The notes under the pieces were generated by a model. It was not told where the DNA came from. It worked only from the letters and a program-made list of their open reading frames with translations, and made no database searches. 64,000 nt of DNA from Streptomyces fungicidicus (GTDB lineage Bacteria; Actinomycetota; Actinomycetes; Streptomycetales; Streptomycetaceae). Within the stretch, counting starts at the first letter, position 1. Each line of letters begins with the position of its first letter. The DNA is taken from assembly GCF_003665435.1 (NCBI RefSeq), contig NZ_CP023407.1, positions 6,311,501 to 6,375,500 of the forward strand. Reading direction: 5' to 3'. The translations under genes were made by a program, and so were the position numbers. Below are positions 6,972 to 15,949 of the stretch, piece by piece.

Positions 6972-9812
6972 TCAACCGGAGAAGCCGACCCGCGCGAGCC
7001 GCAGTGGGCCGCGCAGCCGGACCCGCACGTCGTGCACGCCGTCGACGGCGGCGCAGGACGCGCGGAGCGTGATGTGGTCGTACGGTCCCGGGGTGGGCGC
7101 CTGCGGCGACAGCGCGGCGAGCACCGGCCCGCCGTCGAGCGCGACCTCGACGGTGCCCCCGCCGGACACCTCGACCGTCACCTCCGTTACCCCGTCGCCG
7201 AAGTCGCAGTCGCGGAAGAGGAGTTCGCCGTCCTTCCCGGCCACGGGGGTGACCGCGTCGCCCTCCGCCCTGGTCCGGTCGACGATCTCGACGCCGCTCT
7301 GCTCGTCGAAGCCGGCGGCGTCCAGCCCGCGGGCGAGGACGGCGCGCGGGACGGCGGGCTCTCCGTCCAGCGTGACCGTGGCCCGTGCGCGCACGTCCTC
7401 GCTCGAGGCCCCGGCCAGCAGTTCGTACGCCCCCGGCTCCACGCGCCACCGGTCCACGGCGACGTCCCAGAACGCGAACGCGGACAGCGGCAGCACGAAG
7501 GACAGCTCGGACGTCTCCCCGGGCGCCAGCGTCACCCGCCGGTGGGCCAGCAGTTCGCGGCGCGGACGCGGGACCGACGGGTCCACGGCCCGGGCGTAGA
7601 GCTGGGGCACCTCGTCGGCGGTGATGTCACCGGTGTTGGTGACGGTGAACGACACCCGCACCTCCGAGCCGGTCACGTCGGCCGTCAACTCCCCGTAGGA
7701 GAAGGCCGCGTACGACAGTCCGTGCCCGAACGGGAACAGCGGGGCGCCCTCGAAGTAGAGGTAGGTCTGCCGGCCGCCGATCACGTCGTAGTCGAGGAGG
7801 TCCGGCAGGTCGGCGTCGCCGGCGTACCAGGTCTGCGGCAGCCGCCCGGCGGGGGAGACGTCACCGGCGAGCACGCGGGCCAGCGCGGTGCCCGCGGCCT
7901 GGCCGCCGTGCGCGGTCCAGAGCACCGCGGGAAGGTCCGCCGTGTCCACCGCGTACGGATAGGCGGAGACCAGCGCCAGCACCGTGTTCGGGTTGGCGGC
8001 GCGGGCCGCGCGCAGCAGGCGCTCCTGCTGGGCGGGCAGCCGGAGCGTCGTACGGTCCTCGGTCTCCCGGCCGTTGATGTGCGGATCGTTGCCCGCGACC
8101 ACCACGACCACGTCGGCCCCGGCGGCGGCGCGGCCGACCGCGTCCTCGCCGCGTTCGGCGACGACCAGCTCGAAGACCTCGGGATCCTCCTCGGCAACCT
8201 TCACTCCGTCGGCGGCGACCTGCACATGGCGTCCTGTTCCCACATGCCTGAGGAGGTGACCGTCCCCGTGCGGTTCGAGCCGGAACGTCTCCTGCACGAT
8301 CCAGCCGCCCGGCTGGTCGGCGGAGGCGCGGACGTAGCCGTCCTCGGCGACCGAGAGGTAGCGGCCGTCGGGCGCGCGCAGCGTGAGCACGCCGTCGCCC
8401 CAGTCGGCCAGGGCGAGTTCGGTGCCGCCCGGCCCGGCGGTCAGCGGCGGCAGATCGGTGCGGCCCGCGAGCAGCGCCGGGTCGAGCGCGCCCTCGGCGC
8501 CCCGTGCCGCCTCCGGGGCGTCGGGGGCCGGCGGCACGTGCAGGAACGCACCGGCGGAGGTCTTCAGCAGCACCCGGTCCACGCCCTCCGCGAACTCGAC
8601 GCGCTCGGCGCCGAAACGTTCGTAGAGGCCCTCCAGCGGGGTGGAGCGGTGGATGAGGCTGCCGCTGTACCAGTCCAGCTTGCACTCGTCGGCGAGCAGT
8701 CCGACGACCGCGACGCGGCTGTCCGGGGCGAGCGGCAGGGGGCCGTCGTTCTTGAGCAGGACGACCGCCTGCTCGGCGGCCTCCAGGGCGAGCGCCCGGT
8801 GTTCCGGGGTGTCGAAGGGCTGCTCCCCGGCGTACGGGTCCGCGCCCGGGTCGAACTCGCCGAGCCGGAAACGCACCGAGAGCTGGCGGCGGACCGCCGT
8901 GTCGATGTCGTCCTCCGTGAGCAGGCCCCGCTGCAGGGCGCCCGCCACACGTCCGATGATCTTCGTGCTGTCGGTGCCGTGGTCGGTGAAGCTGTCGACG
9001 CCCGCCCGCAGGGCCGCCGCGGTGGCCTCCTCGTGCGTGTCGAAGTAGTGCTCGGAGTCGACCAGGTTGGACGGCGCGCCGGCGTCCGAGCAGACCAGCA
9101 GGTCCTGGTCCGTCCAGGCGCGCAACTGCGTGCGCAGATAGGGCGACACGTGGTTCGGGCGCCCGTTGACCAGGTTGTACGCCGGCATCACCCCGGCCAC
9201 CGCGCCCGCCTCCACCGTGTCCCGGAAGGCGCGCAGGTCGTACTCGTGCAGCACGCGGGGGCGCACGGAGCTGGAGGTGGTGTCGCGCTCCGTCTCGTTG
9301 TTGTGCGCCAGCCAGTGCTTGAGGACGGGGGCGGTGCGCCAGTACAGCCCGTGGTCGCCGCGCAGGCCGCGGGTGTAGGCGGTGGCGATGGCCGAGGTGA
9401 GCTTCGGGTCCTCCGAGTAGCCCTCCTCGTTGCGGCCCCACAGCGGGTGGCGCAGCAGGTTGACGGTCGGCGCCCAGACGTTGAGGCCGACCCGCTCGTC
9501 GCGGGCGCGCATCGCCCGGGCCTCCCGGGACACCGCTTCTCCCACCCGGCGGACCAGCTCCTCGTTCCAGGTGGCGCCGAGGCCGACGGCCTGCGGGAAG
9601 ACCGTGGCCGGGCCCATCCAGGCGACACCGTGCAGGGCCTCCTGGCCGGTGCGGAAGGCGGCGACGCCCAGACGCTCGACGGACGGCCCGAACTGGTGCA
9701 GGAATCCGATCTTCTCGTCGAGGGTCAGCCGCGACAGAAGATCGTCGATGCGCTTCGCGAACGGCTGGTCCGTGTCGCGGAAAAGCGGTGCGGGCGGCGT
9801 GTGTGCGGTCAC
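6972..9812 (-). CDS. GH3 beta-glucosidase-type glycoside hydrolase with accessory domains
   Basis: A 946-residue glycoside hydrolase family 3 enzyme expected to remove non-reducing beta-linked glucose (or xylose) from imported oligosaccharides. The catalytic (beta/alpha)8 domain carries the nucleophile Asp243 in VCSDAG, and the second domain (from about residue 300) carries PFGHGLSY. A fascin-like beta-trefoil stretch (about 454-540, including DGRYLSVAEDG) interrupts the C-domain. A fibronectin-III-like domain and a beta-rich, CBM6/35-like tail (about 820-946) follow. There is no signal peptide, so it should be cytoplasmic. I chose GTG at 9812, 6 nt after a GAGGGG RBS; an in-frame upstream ATG would overlap the LacI-type operator. 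It is divergent from the sugar importer and shares its regulatory region. Confidence 0.9.
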   Translation of the reverse strand: MTAHTPPAPLFRDTDQPFAKRIDDLLSRLTLDEKIGFLHQFGPSVERLGVAAFRTGQEALHGVAWMGPATVFPQAVGLGATWNEELVRRVGEAVSREARAMRARDERVGLNVWAPTVNLLRHPLWGRNEEGYSEDPKLTSAIATAYTRGLRGDHGLYWRTAPVLKHWLAHNNETERDTTSSSVRPRVLHEYDLRAFRDTVEAGAVAGVMPAYNLVNGRPNHVSPYLRTQLRAWTDQDLLVCSDAGAPSNLVDSEHYFDTHEEATAAALRAGVDSFTDHGTDSTKIIGRVAGALQRGLLTEDDIDTAVRRQLSVRFRLGEFDPGADPYAGEQPFDTPEHRALALEAAEQAVVLLKNDGPLPLAPDSRVAVVGLLADECKLDWYSGSLIHRSTPLEGLYERFGAERVEFAEGVDRVLLKTSAGAFLHVPPAPDAPEAARGAEGALDPALLAGRTDLPPLTAGPGGTELALADWGDGVLTLRAPDGRYLSVAEDGYVRASADQPGGWIVQETFRLEPHGDGHLLRHVGTGRHVQVAADGVKVAEEDPEVFELVVAERGEDAVGRAAAGADVVVVVAGNDPHINGRETEDRTTLRLPAQQERLLRAARAANPNTVLALVSAYPYAVDTADLPAVLWTAHGGQAAGTALARVLAGDVSPAGRLPQTWYAGDADLPDLLDYDVIGGRQTYLYFEGAPLFPFGHGLSYAAFSYGELTADVTGSEVRVSFTVTNTGDITADEVPQLYARAVDPSVPRPRRELLAHRRVTLAPGETSELSFVLPLSAFAFWDVAVDRWRVEPGAYELLAGASSEDVRARATVTLDGEPAVPRAVLARGLDAAGFDEQSGVEIVDRTRAEGDAVTPVAGKDGELLFRDCDFGDGVTEVTVEVSGGGTVEVALDGGPVLAALSPQAPTPGPYDHITLRASCAAVDGVHDVRVRLRGPLRLARVGFSG

Positions 9813-9848
9813 GTGAAGTTCCCCTCGGGGTGGAGCGGCGAGGCGCTT

Positions 9849-9862
9849 TCGAAGCGCTTCGA
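9849..9862. promoter_or_regulatory. LacI-family operator, perfect palindrome TCGAAGCGCTTCGA
   Basis: A 14-bp perfect palindrome with the central GCGC typical of LacI-family boxes. It lies 37 bp upstream of the GH3 start. The same sequence recurs at 10031 and 20093, with a weaker copy at 20002 before the lacI-type gene. These places are what repression by that protein would need. Confidence 0.8.
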
Positions 9863-9965
9863 TGCTCATTCGGGGTGGGGGTGGGTGTCAAGGGATCCGT
9901 GGGCAACAGATCGGACGCCTCGCCGACGGTGCATGGGCGGTATGACCGCACTTCTCTCGCTCAGA

Positions 9966-9985
9966 CATCCGAGGAATCTTGGATG
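9966..9985. promoter_or_regulatory. 20-bp inverted repeat in the divergent control region
   Basis: CATCCGAG and CTTGGATG flank a 4-nt spacer (GAAT); all eight pairs match, counting one G-T. It lies between the two LacI-type operators and differs from them in sequence. It could be a site for a second regulator or part of a promoter. Nothing else supports a function. Apart from the three palindromes, I see no gene in the 358 bp between 9813 and 10170. Confidence 0.35.
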
Positions 9986-10030
9986 CGACTCTTGTGTGCC
10001 CCTGGGTGTTCACTTAACCTCGCAGCAACA

Positions 10031-10044
10031 TCGAAGCGCTTCGA
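10031..10044. promoter_or_regulatory. LacI-family operator, perfect palindrome TCGAAGCGCTTCGA
   Basis: This is identical to the site at 9849 and lies 182 bp from it, centre to centre. It is 126 bp upstream of the importer lipoprotein start, so the importer/hydrolase operon should be repressed from here. Confidence 0.8.
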
Positions 10045-10170
10045 CTGCGAGGCCCGCCATTCCGGCGCACCTTCCGCCGAACCACCGCTTCGGCTCAGCC
10101 AGTTCCACTGAAGACACCGCAGCCGACGGCCACCGCCGGGTGTCCTGGTGCGCCATGAAGGGTTGACGCA

Positions 10171-11865
10171 ATGACGCCGAACGCCGCCTCCCACTCCTCC
10201 GGGCCCAGCCGGAGAAGCTTCCTCGCCTCCACGGCGGTCGCCACCGCAGCGGTGGCGGGGGGAATGCCGCTGCTCGCCGCGTGCGGCGGATCCGACGGAG
10301 GCTCGCGCGACGGCACCACCTCGGGCAAGGACGCCAAGAAGCTCCTGCCGGCGTACGTGGCCAGCAACGTGGTCACCCCCGACATCCCCAGCAAGAACGG
10401 CTCCGCGGTCGGCTTCACCGGCAAGCTCGACCTGGCGGGCCTGAAGACGTCGGTGCCGAAGAAGCTCGGCAAGGGCAACAAGGTCACCGTCATGTCGCCG
10501 TTCTGGGGTTCCCCGCCCAAGGACGGCAACGCCTACTACACGTCGATGAACGACCTCATCGGCGTCGACGTGGTCTGGCAGAACCAGGACGGCAACACCT
10601 ACGACCAGAAGCTCGGCGCGGTCCTCGCCTCCAGCGAGGTCCCCGACGTGGTGGTCGTGCCCGGCTGGAACATGACGGGCAAGATCCCCAGCGCCATCAT
10701 CGGCAAGTTCGCCGACCTCGGCCCCTACCTGTCCGGCGACGCGGTCAAGGACTACCCGAACCTCGCGGCGATCCCCACCGACGCCTGGCAGCGCTCCATC
10801 TTCGGCGGCAAGCTGCGCGGCCTGCCCATGCCCTCCTCGTACGTCACCGGCATCGTGCCGCTCTACCGCCAGGACATATTCGAGAAGGAGGGCTACGAGG
10901 TCCCGCGCTCCTGCGACGAGTTCATGGCCCTCGCCAAGGACGCCACCAACGCCAGGGCCAAGCGCTGGGCCTGCCTGGACATGAAGTGGACCGCCTTCAA
11001 CGCCTTCGGCGTGCTCTCCGGCAACGAGAAGTCGCTCGGCTGGAACGAGGTGGACGGCAAGCTGGTCTACCGCATCGAGACCGAGGAGTACCTCGAGGCC
11101 CTGGAGTGGACCCGCAAGCTGTTCGCCGCCGGCGTCGTCCACCCCGACGCCAAGCTGGGCAAGAGCAACGCCACCGACCCCGGGCCCAAGTTCGCCGCCG
11201 GTGAGTTCCTCATCTACAACCAGGACTCCTCGCAGTGGTGGAGCCGCACCGCCGAACAGGCCACCCAGAACCCCGACTTCAAGATCTGGGGTATGGACAT
11301 CTTCGGCCACGACGGCGGCGCCCCGACACTGTGGGCGCAGAACCCGGCCGGCATCTTCGCCTTCATCAACAAGAAGGCCTCCGAGGCCGTCGTCCGGGAC
11401 GTGCTGGCGGTCGCCAACGTCACCGCCGCGCCGTACGGAACCAAGGAGTACATGGCCACCAACTACGGCGTGGAGGGCACCCACTACACCGTCAAGGACG
11501 GTGTGCCCACCAAGACCGACCAGGGCAACATCGACGTGATGAACGCCTATGTGATGGTGGCCAGCCCCGCCGCGACCATCGCCCACCCCGACTTCCCCGA
11601 GGTCGCCAAGGGCCAGGTCGAGTGGCAGCAGCGGATGGGCGCCGTCACCAGGAAGCCCGCCTTCTACGGCATGCAGATCACCGAACCGGCCCGCTACACC
11701 AACCTCTCCAACGACTTCGAGCAGCTGGAGGACGACGTCGTCCGCGGCCGCAAGAAGATCAGCGACGTGCAGCAGGCCGTGTCCGACTGGAAGAGCAAGG
11801 GCGGCGACAAGCTGCGCGACTGGTACCGCGAGATCCTCGACGAGAACGGCTCGGCGGCCGGCTGA
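10171..11865 (+). CDS. Sugar ABC transporter substrate-binding lipoprotein (CUT1, LplA-like)
   Basis: A 564-residue family 1 extracellular solute-binding protein. The N-terminus has a twin-arginine motif (SRRSFLA, residues 13-19), a hydrophobic stretch and a lipobox LLAAC with Cys38, so it is probably exported folded by Tat and then lipid-anchored. The long mature part resembles LplA-type oligosaccharide binders, which bind long or branched sugars. Two permeases follow in the same direction after 27 nt and a 4-nt overlap respectively, with glycosidase genes beyond. No ATPase is encoded nearby. The ligand is inferred from the enzymes to be a xyloglucan-type oligosaccharide. The start is an ATG downstream of the LacI operator. 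Confidence 0.88.
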   Translation: MTPNAASHSSGPSRRSFLASTAVATAAVAGGMPLLAACGGSDGGSRDGTTSGKDAKKLLPAYVASNVVTPDIPSKNGSAVGFTGKLDLAGLKTSVPKKLGKGNKVTVMSPFWGSPPKDGNAYYTSMNDLIGVDVVWQNQDGNTYDQKLGAVLASSEVPDVVVVPGWNMTGKIPSAIIGKFADLGPYLSGDAVKDYPNLAAIPTDAWQRSIFGGKLRGLPMPSSYVTGIVPLYRQDIFEKEGYEVPRSCDEFMALAKDATNARAKRWACLDMKWTAFNAFGVLSGNEKSLGWNEVDGKLVYRIETEEYLEALEWTRKLFAAGVVHPDAKLGKSNATDPGPKFAAGEFLIYNQDSSQWWSRTAEQATQNPDFKIWGMDIFGHDGGAPTLWAQNPAGIFAFINKKASEAVVRDVLAVANVTAAPYGTKEYMATNYGVEGTHYTVKDGVPTKTDQGNIDVMNAYVMVASPAATIAHPDFPEVAKGQVEWQQRMGAVTRKPAFYGMQITEPARYTNLSNDFEQLEDDVVRGRKKISDVQQAVSDWKSKGGDKLRDWYREILDENGSAAG

Positions 11866-11892
11866 CCAGGTACCGAGGCAAGGAGAACCGCC

Positions 11893-12930
11893 GTGTCCCA
11901 CAGCACGGTGCCTCGGACCGGAACCGAGGCCGAAGAAGTCAACGAGAACGCCCCGGCGGCGCACGGCGGCGCCCCCGGGGCTCCGAAGGAGCCGCCGGCC
12001 GCGAAGCAGGGCCTGCGGGTGAGGTTCCGGCGCGACCGCGTGCTGCTGCTGATGACGCTGCCCGCCGTGCTGCTGGTGCTGCTCTTCAACTACGTGCCGA
12101 TCCTCGGCAACGTCGTCGCGTTCCAGGAGTACGACCCCTACATCAGCGACAACGGGATCGTCTCCATCCTGCACAGCCCCTGGGTCGGCCTGGAGAACTT
12201 CCAGCGGATCTTCGAGGACTCGGCGTTCTGGAACGCCGTGCAGAACACGCTGCTGCTGTTCGTCCTGCAGCTGGTGCTGTACTTCCCGATCCCGATCCTG
12301 CTCGCGCTGCTCATCAACAGCGTGGTCAGGCCCCGGGTGCGGGCGATCTCGCAGGCCGTCCTCTACCTGCCGCACTTCTTCTCGTGGGTGCTGGTCATCG
12401 CCGTCTTCCAGCAGCTCTTCGGCGGCGCGGGGCTGCTGTCCCAGCTGCTGCGCGACCACGGGTACGACGGGCTCAGCCTGATGACCGACCCGGACACCTT
12501 CAAGTTCCTGGTCACCGCGCAGAGCGTGTGGAAGGACGCCGGCTGGGGGATCATCGTCTTCCTCGCCGCGCTGGCCTCGGTCAGCCCCGACCTGTACGAG
12601 GCCGCCGCGATGGACGGCGCGAACCGCTGGCGCCGCATGTGGCACGTCACGCTGCCCGCGCTGCGCCCGGTGATCGCCCTGCTGCTGGTGCTGCGCGTCG
12701 GTGACGCCCTGACGGTCGGCTTCGAACAGATCCTGCTGCAACGCGACGCCGTCGGACCGGGAGCCGCGGAGGTCCTCGACACCTTCGTGTGGTGGAACGG
12801 CGTGCGCAACCAGGACTTCGGCTACGCGGCCGCCGCGGGGCTCGTCAAGGGCGTCATCAGTCTCGGCCTGGTCCTGATGGCCAACAAGGTGGCCCATCTC
12901 ATGGGCGAGCAGGGGGTGTACAAGAAGTGA
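11893..12930 (+). CDS. Sugar ABC transporter permease, LplB-like
   Basis: A 345-residue inner-membrane permease with a GTG start after an AAGGAGAA RBS. The cytoplasmic N-terminal 45 residues are rich in Ala/Pro/Glu. Six hydrophobic segments follow, with the EAAAMDGANRWRRMWHVTLP coupling loop (EAA motif) that contacts the ATPase. LplB-type permeases pair with YtcP-type permeases in CUT1 importers. The gene overlaps the next permease by 4 nt (GTGA), which suggests translational coupling. Confidence 0.9.
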   Translation: MSHSTVPRTGTEAEEVNENAPAAHGGAPGAPKEPPAAKQGLRVRFRRDRVLLLMTLPAVLLVLLFNYVPILGNVVAFQEYDPYISDNGIVSILHSPWVGLENFQRIFEDSAFWNAVQNTLLLFVLQLVLYFPIPILLALLINSVVRPRVRAISQAVLYLPHFFSWVLVIAVFQQLFGGAGLLSQLLRDHGYDGLSLMTDPDTFKFLVTAQSVWKDAGWGIIVFLAALASVSPDLYEAAAMDGANRWRRMWHVTLPALRPVIALLLVLRVGDALTVGFEQILLQRDAVGPGAAEVLDTFVWWNGVRNQDFGYAAAAGLVKGVISLGLVLMANKVAHLMGEQGVYKK

Positions 12931-13862
12931 CCGCCGTCATCGACAAGCCCGCGCGCACGCCCGGCCGCTGGGCGGCCCCGCCCCGGCCGGTGTGGGAGGA
13001 GAAGCCCACCCGGGCCGGGCTCGCGGGCAAGGGGCTGGTCCTGCTCCTCGCCTGCCTGGCCATCCTGTTCCCGCTGTGGATCGTCGTGGTCACCAGCCTG
13101 TCCACGCGCAAGGCCATCGACGAGGCCGGCGGGCTGGTGATGATCCCGACCGACATCACCTTCGTCGCCTACCAGGAGCTGCTCAGCGGCGGCCAGGTCA
13201 CCCGGGCCGCGCTCGTCAGCATCGGCATCACCCTCGTCGGCACCGTGTTCTCGATGACGGTGTCGGTGCTGTGCGCCTACGGACTGTCCCGCACCGGCTC
13301 CCTCGGCCACCGCTGGATCCTCATGGTGCTGCTGGCCACGATGTTCTTCAGCGCCGGCCTCATCCCCACCTACCTGCTGGTGCAGTCCCTGGGCCTGACG
13401 GACAGCTACCTCGCGCTGATCCTGCCCAGCGCGATCAGCGTCTTCAACATCCTGGTGCTGCGCGGCTTCTTCATGGGCATCTCGCAGGAGCTGATCGACA
13501 GCGCCCGCATCGACGGCGCCGGCGACCTGCGGATCCTGTGGCAGATCGTGCTGCCGCTGTCCCGTGCGGTGGTCGCGGTGATCACGCTGTTCTACGCCGT
13601 CGGCTACTGGAGCGCCTGGTTCAACGCCTCGCTGTACCTGAACGACCAGGACATGCTCCCGCTGCAGAACGTCATGATCCAGCTGGTGCAGAAGCAGGAG
13701 GCGCCGGTCGGCCTGGGCCAGGCGATCAAAACCGGTGAGCTGTCCGGTCTGGCCGTGCAGATGGCCGTCATGGTGATGGCGCTGTTGCCGGTGGCCGTGC
13801 TGTCGCCCTTCGTCCAGAAGCACTTCAAGAAGGGCATGCTCACCGGCGCCGTCAAGGGCTAG
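12927..13862 (+). CDS. Sugar ABC transporter permease, YtcP/MalG-like
   Basis: A 311-residue second permease of the CUT1 importer, starting at the GTG that overlaps the stop of the LplB-like gene. It has six hydrophobic segments and the EAA-type loop around IDSARIDGAGDLRILWQIV. With no ATPase in the cluster, it probably works with the shared multiple-sugar ATPase MsiK, as known for other streptomycete CUT1 importers; that part is inference. Confidence 0.9.
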   Translation: MTAVIDKPARTPGRWAAPPRPVWEEKPTRAGLAGKGLVLLLACLAILFPLWIVVVTSLSTRKAIDEAGGLVMIPTDITFVAYQELLSGGQVTRAALVSIGITLVGTVFSMTVSVLCAYGLSRTGSLGHRWILMVLLATMFFSAGLIPTYLLVQSLGLTDSYLALILPSAISVFNILVLRGFFMGISQELIDSARIDGAGDLRILWQIVLPLSRAVVAVITLFYAVGYWSAWFNASLYLNDQDMLPLQNVMIQLVQKQEAPVGLGQAIKTGELSGLAVQMAVMVMALLPVAVLSPFVQKHFKKGMLTGAVKG

Positions 13863-13906
13863 CGCCCTGAGTCGCGGGGGAGGCCGCGTGGTTCGCCGGC
13901 CGCGGT

Positions 13907-13943
13907 CCGTCGTGGCTGGTCGCGCAGCTCCCCGCGCCCCTTG
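13907..13943. repeat. Interspersed streptomycete intergenic repeat inside the operon
   Basis: The stretch around GTGGCTGGTCGCGCAGCTCC, ending in CCGCGCCCCTTG, resembles a short sequence I recall as scattered through many Streptomyces genomes between genes. It occupies most of the 116-bp gap between the permease and GH42 genes. Identification is from memory; a genome-wide copy count would confirm it. Confidence 0.5.
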
Positions 13944-13978
13944 AGGTTTCTCCGCTCGCCCCTCGATGAGAGGTTCCC

Positions 13979-15949
13979 TTGCCCAGGCTCAGTGATGTGA
14001 CCCGTGGTCGTCTTCTCTACGGCGGCGACTACAACCCCGAGCAGTGGCCCGAGGAGGTCTGGCACGAGGACGTCCGCCTGATGAAGGAGGCCGGCGTCAA
14101 CTCCGTCACCCTCGGGGTGTTCTCGTGGTCGAAGCTCGAACCCCGTCCGGGAGAGCGGGACTTCGGCTGGCTGGACCGGCTGATGGACCTGATGCACGAC
14201 AACGGCGTCGGCGTCGTCCTCGCCACCCCGACCGCCTCCCCGCCGCCCTGGATGGGCCACCTCCACCCCGACACCCTGCCCCGCGACGCGGACGGCCGGA
14301 CCGAGTGGTGGGGCGGCCGGCAGCACTTCTCCCACTCCAGCGCCACCTACCGCCGTTACGCCGCCGCCCTCACCGAGGACCTGGCGGCCCGGTACGCCGG
14401 CCACCCGGCCCTCACCCTGTGGCACATCAACAACGAGTACTGCACCTACGACTGGGGAGACGAGGCCGCCGACCGCTTCCGGGCCTGGCTGCGCCACCGC
14501 TACGGCTCGCTGGACGCCCTCAACACCGCCTGGGGATCCGCCTTCTGGAGCCAGGGCTACGGCGACTGGGCCGAGGTGCTGCCGCCCCGCCACGCGCACT
14601 ACCTGAAGAACCCCACCCAGGTGCTCGACTTCAAGCGCTTCACCTCCGACATGCTCCTGGAGTGCTACACCGCCGAACGTGACATCGTCCGCCGGCACAC
14701 CCCGCACCTCCCGGTCACCACCAACTTCATGCCGCTGTGGGCGGGCCAGGACGCCTGGCGCTGGTCCGAGGAGGAGGACGTCGTCTCCGTCGACCTCTAC
14801 CCCGACCCGCGCGACCCCGACGGCCCGCAGGCCGGCGCCCTGGTCCAGGACATGACCCGCTCCCAGGCGCGCGGCCCCTGGATGCTGATGGAGCAGGCCG
14901 CCGGACCGGTCAACTGGCGCCGGGTGAACCACCCCAAGCCGCGCGGCCTCAACCGCCTGTGGTCCCTCCAGGCCGTCGCCCGGGGCGCCGACGCCGTCTG
15001 CTACTTCCAGTGGCGCCAGTCCCGGCAGGGCGCGGAGAAGTTCCACTCCGGGATGGTCGGCCACGCCGGCGAGCGGGGACGCACGTACCAGGAGATCAAG
15101 GAGCTCGGCGCGGACCTGGCGCGGATCGCCCCGCACGTGGCGGGCGGCCAGGTCACCGCCGACGTCGCCGTGCTGCACGACTGGCACTCCTGGTGGGCCG
15201 GCGACCAGGAGGCCCGGCCCTCCCGCGAGGTCGACTATCCGGAGGTGCTGGGCGCCTGGCACCGCGCGCTCTGGGGGGCCGGCCTCACCACCGACTTCGC
15301 CCACCCCGGCCACGACCTGACCGGCTACCGGCTCGTCGTCGTCCCCCAGCTCTATCTGCTCACCGACCGGGCCGTCGACAACCTCCTCGAGTACGTACGC
15401 GGCGGCGGCACCCTCGTCTGCGGCTTCCTGACCGGCGTCGCCGACCAGGACGACCGGGTACGTCCCGGCGGCATGGACGCCCGGCTGCGCGAGCTGTTCG
15501 GCATCCGCACCCTGCACGAGTGGTGGCCCCTGGAGCCGGGGGAGACCGCCGAGTGCGGGGGAGGCCTGCGCGGCACCCTGTGGTCCGAGGAACTGGAACC
15601 GGACGGCACCGCCGACGAGACCGTCCCCTACCGGGGCGGGGAACTCGACGGACTGCCCGCCGTGCTCCGCAAGGGCCGCGCCTGGTACGTCTCCACGCTC
15701 CCCGAACCGGAGGCGCTGCGCGCGCTGCTGGGCCGCGCCGCCGCCGGCGCCGGCGTCCGGCCGGTACTCGACGGGCTCCCGGACGGGGTCGAGGCGGTCC
15801 GGCGCGGCGAGCTGCTGTTCCTGCTCAACCACGGCCGCGAGCCGGTGACCGCGGAGGTCCCGGGGACGCACCACGACCTGCTGACGGAGACGACCGTGAC
15901 CGACCGCGTCACCCTGGGCCGCTACGGCGTGGCGGTGCTGAAGCCATGA
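13979..15949 (+). CDS. GH42 beta-galactosidase
   Basis: A 656-residue glycoside hydrolase family 42 enzyme. The fold has the acid/base Glu153 in HINNEY and the nucleophile Glu305 in LMEQAAGP, followed by the trimerisation and beta domains usual for the family. There is no signal peptide, so it should act in the cytoplasm on imported oligosaccharides, removing beta-linked galactose (some GH42 enzymes also accept alpha-L-arabinopyranose). The TTG at 13979 follows an AGAGG RBS by 6 nt; a GTG six codons later is the alternative. It overlaps the GH95 gene by 4 nt (ATGA). Confidence 0.9.
   Translation: MPRLSDVTRGRLLYGGDYNPEQWPEEVWHEDVRLMKEAGVNSVTLGVFSWSKLEPRPGERDFGWLDRLMDLMHDNGVGVVLATPTASPPPWMGHLHPDTLPRDADGRTEWWGGRQHFSHSSATYRRYAAALTEDLAARYAGHPALTLWHINNEYCTYDWGDEAADRFRAWLRHRYGSLDALNTAWGSAFWSQGYGDWAEVLPPRHAHYLKNPTQVLDFKRFTSDMLLECYTAERDIVRRHTPHLPVTTNFMPLWAGQDAWRWSEEEDVVSVDLYPDPRDPDGPQAGALVQDMTRSQARGPWMLMEQAAGPVNWRRVNHPKPRGLNRLWSLQAVARGADAVCYFQWRQSRQGAEKFHSGMVGHAGERGRTYQEIKELGADLARIAPHVAGGQVTADVAVLHDWHSWWAGDQEARPSREVDYPEVLGAWHRALWGAGLTTDFAHPGHDLTGYRLVVVPQLYLLTDRAVDNLLEYVRGGGTLVCGFLTGVADQDDRVRPGGMDARLRELFGIRTLHEWWPLEPGETAECGGGLRGTLWSEELEPDGTADETVPYRGGELDGLPAVLRKGRAWYVSTLPEPEALRALLGRAAAGAGVRPVLDGLPDGVEAVRRGELLFLLNHGREPVTAEVPGTHHDLLTETTVTDRVTLGRYGVAVLKP

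Noticed and set aside
9961..12897. 978-codon leftward frame over the sugar importer genes
   Set aside because: No motifs and its start depends on the antisense of clear transporter genes.
14737..15945. Upstream extension of the GH95 frame
   Set aside because: Lies inside GH42 in another frame; GH95 homology begins at the ATGA overlap.
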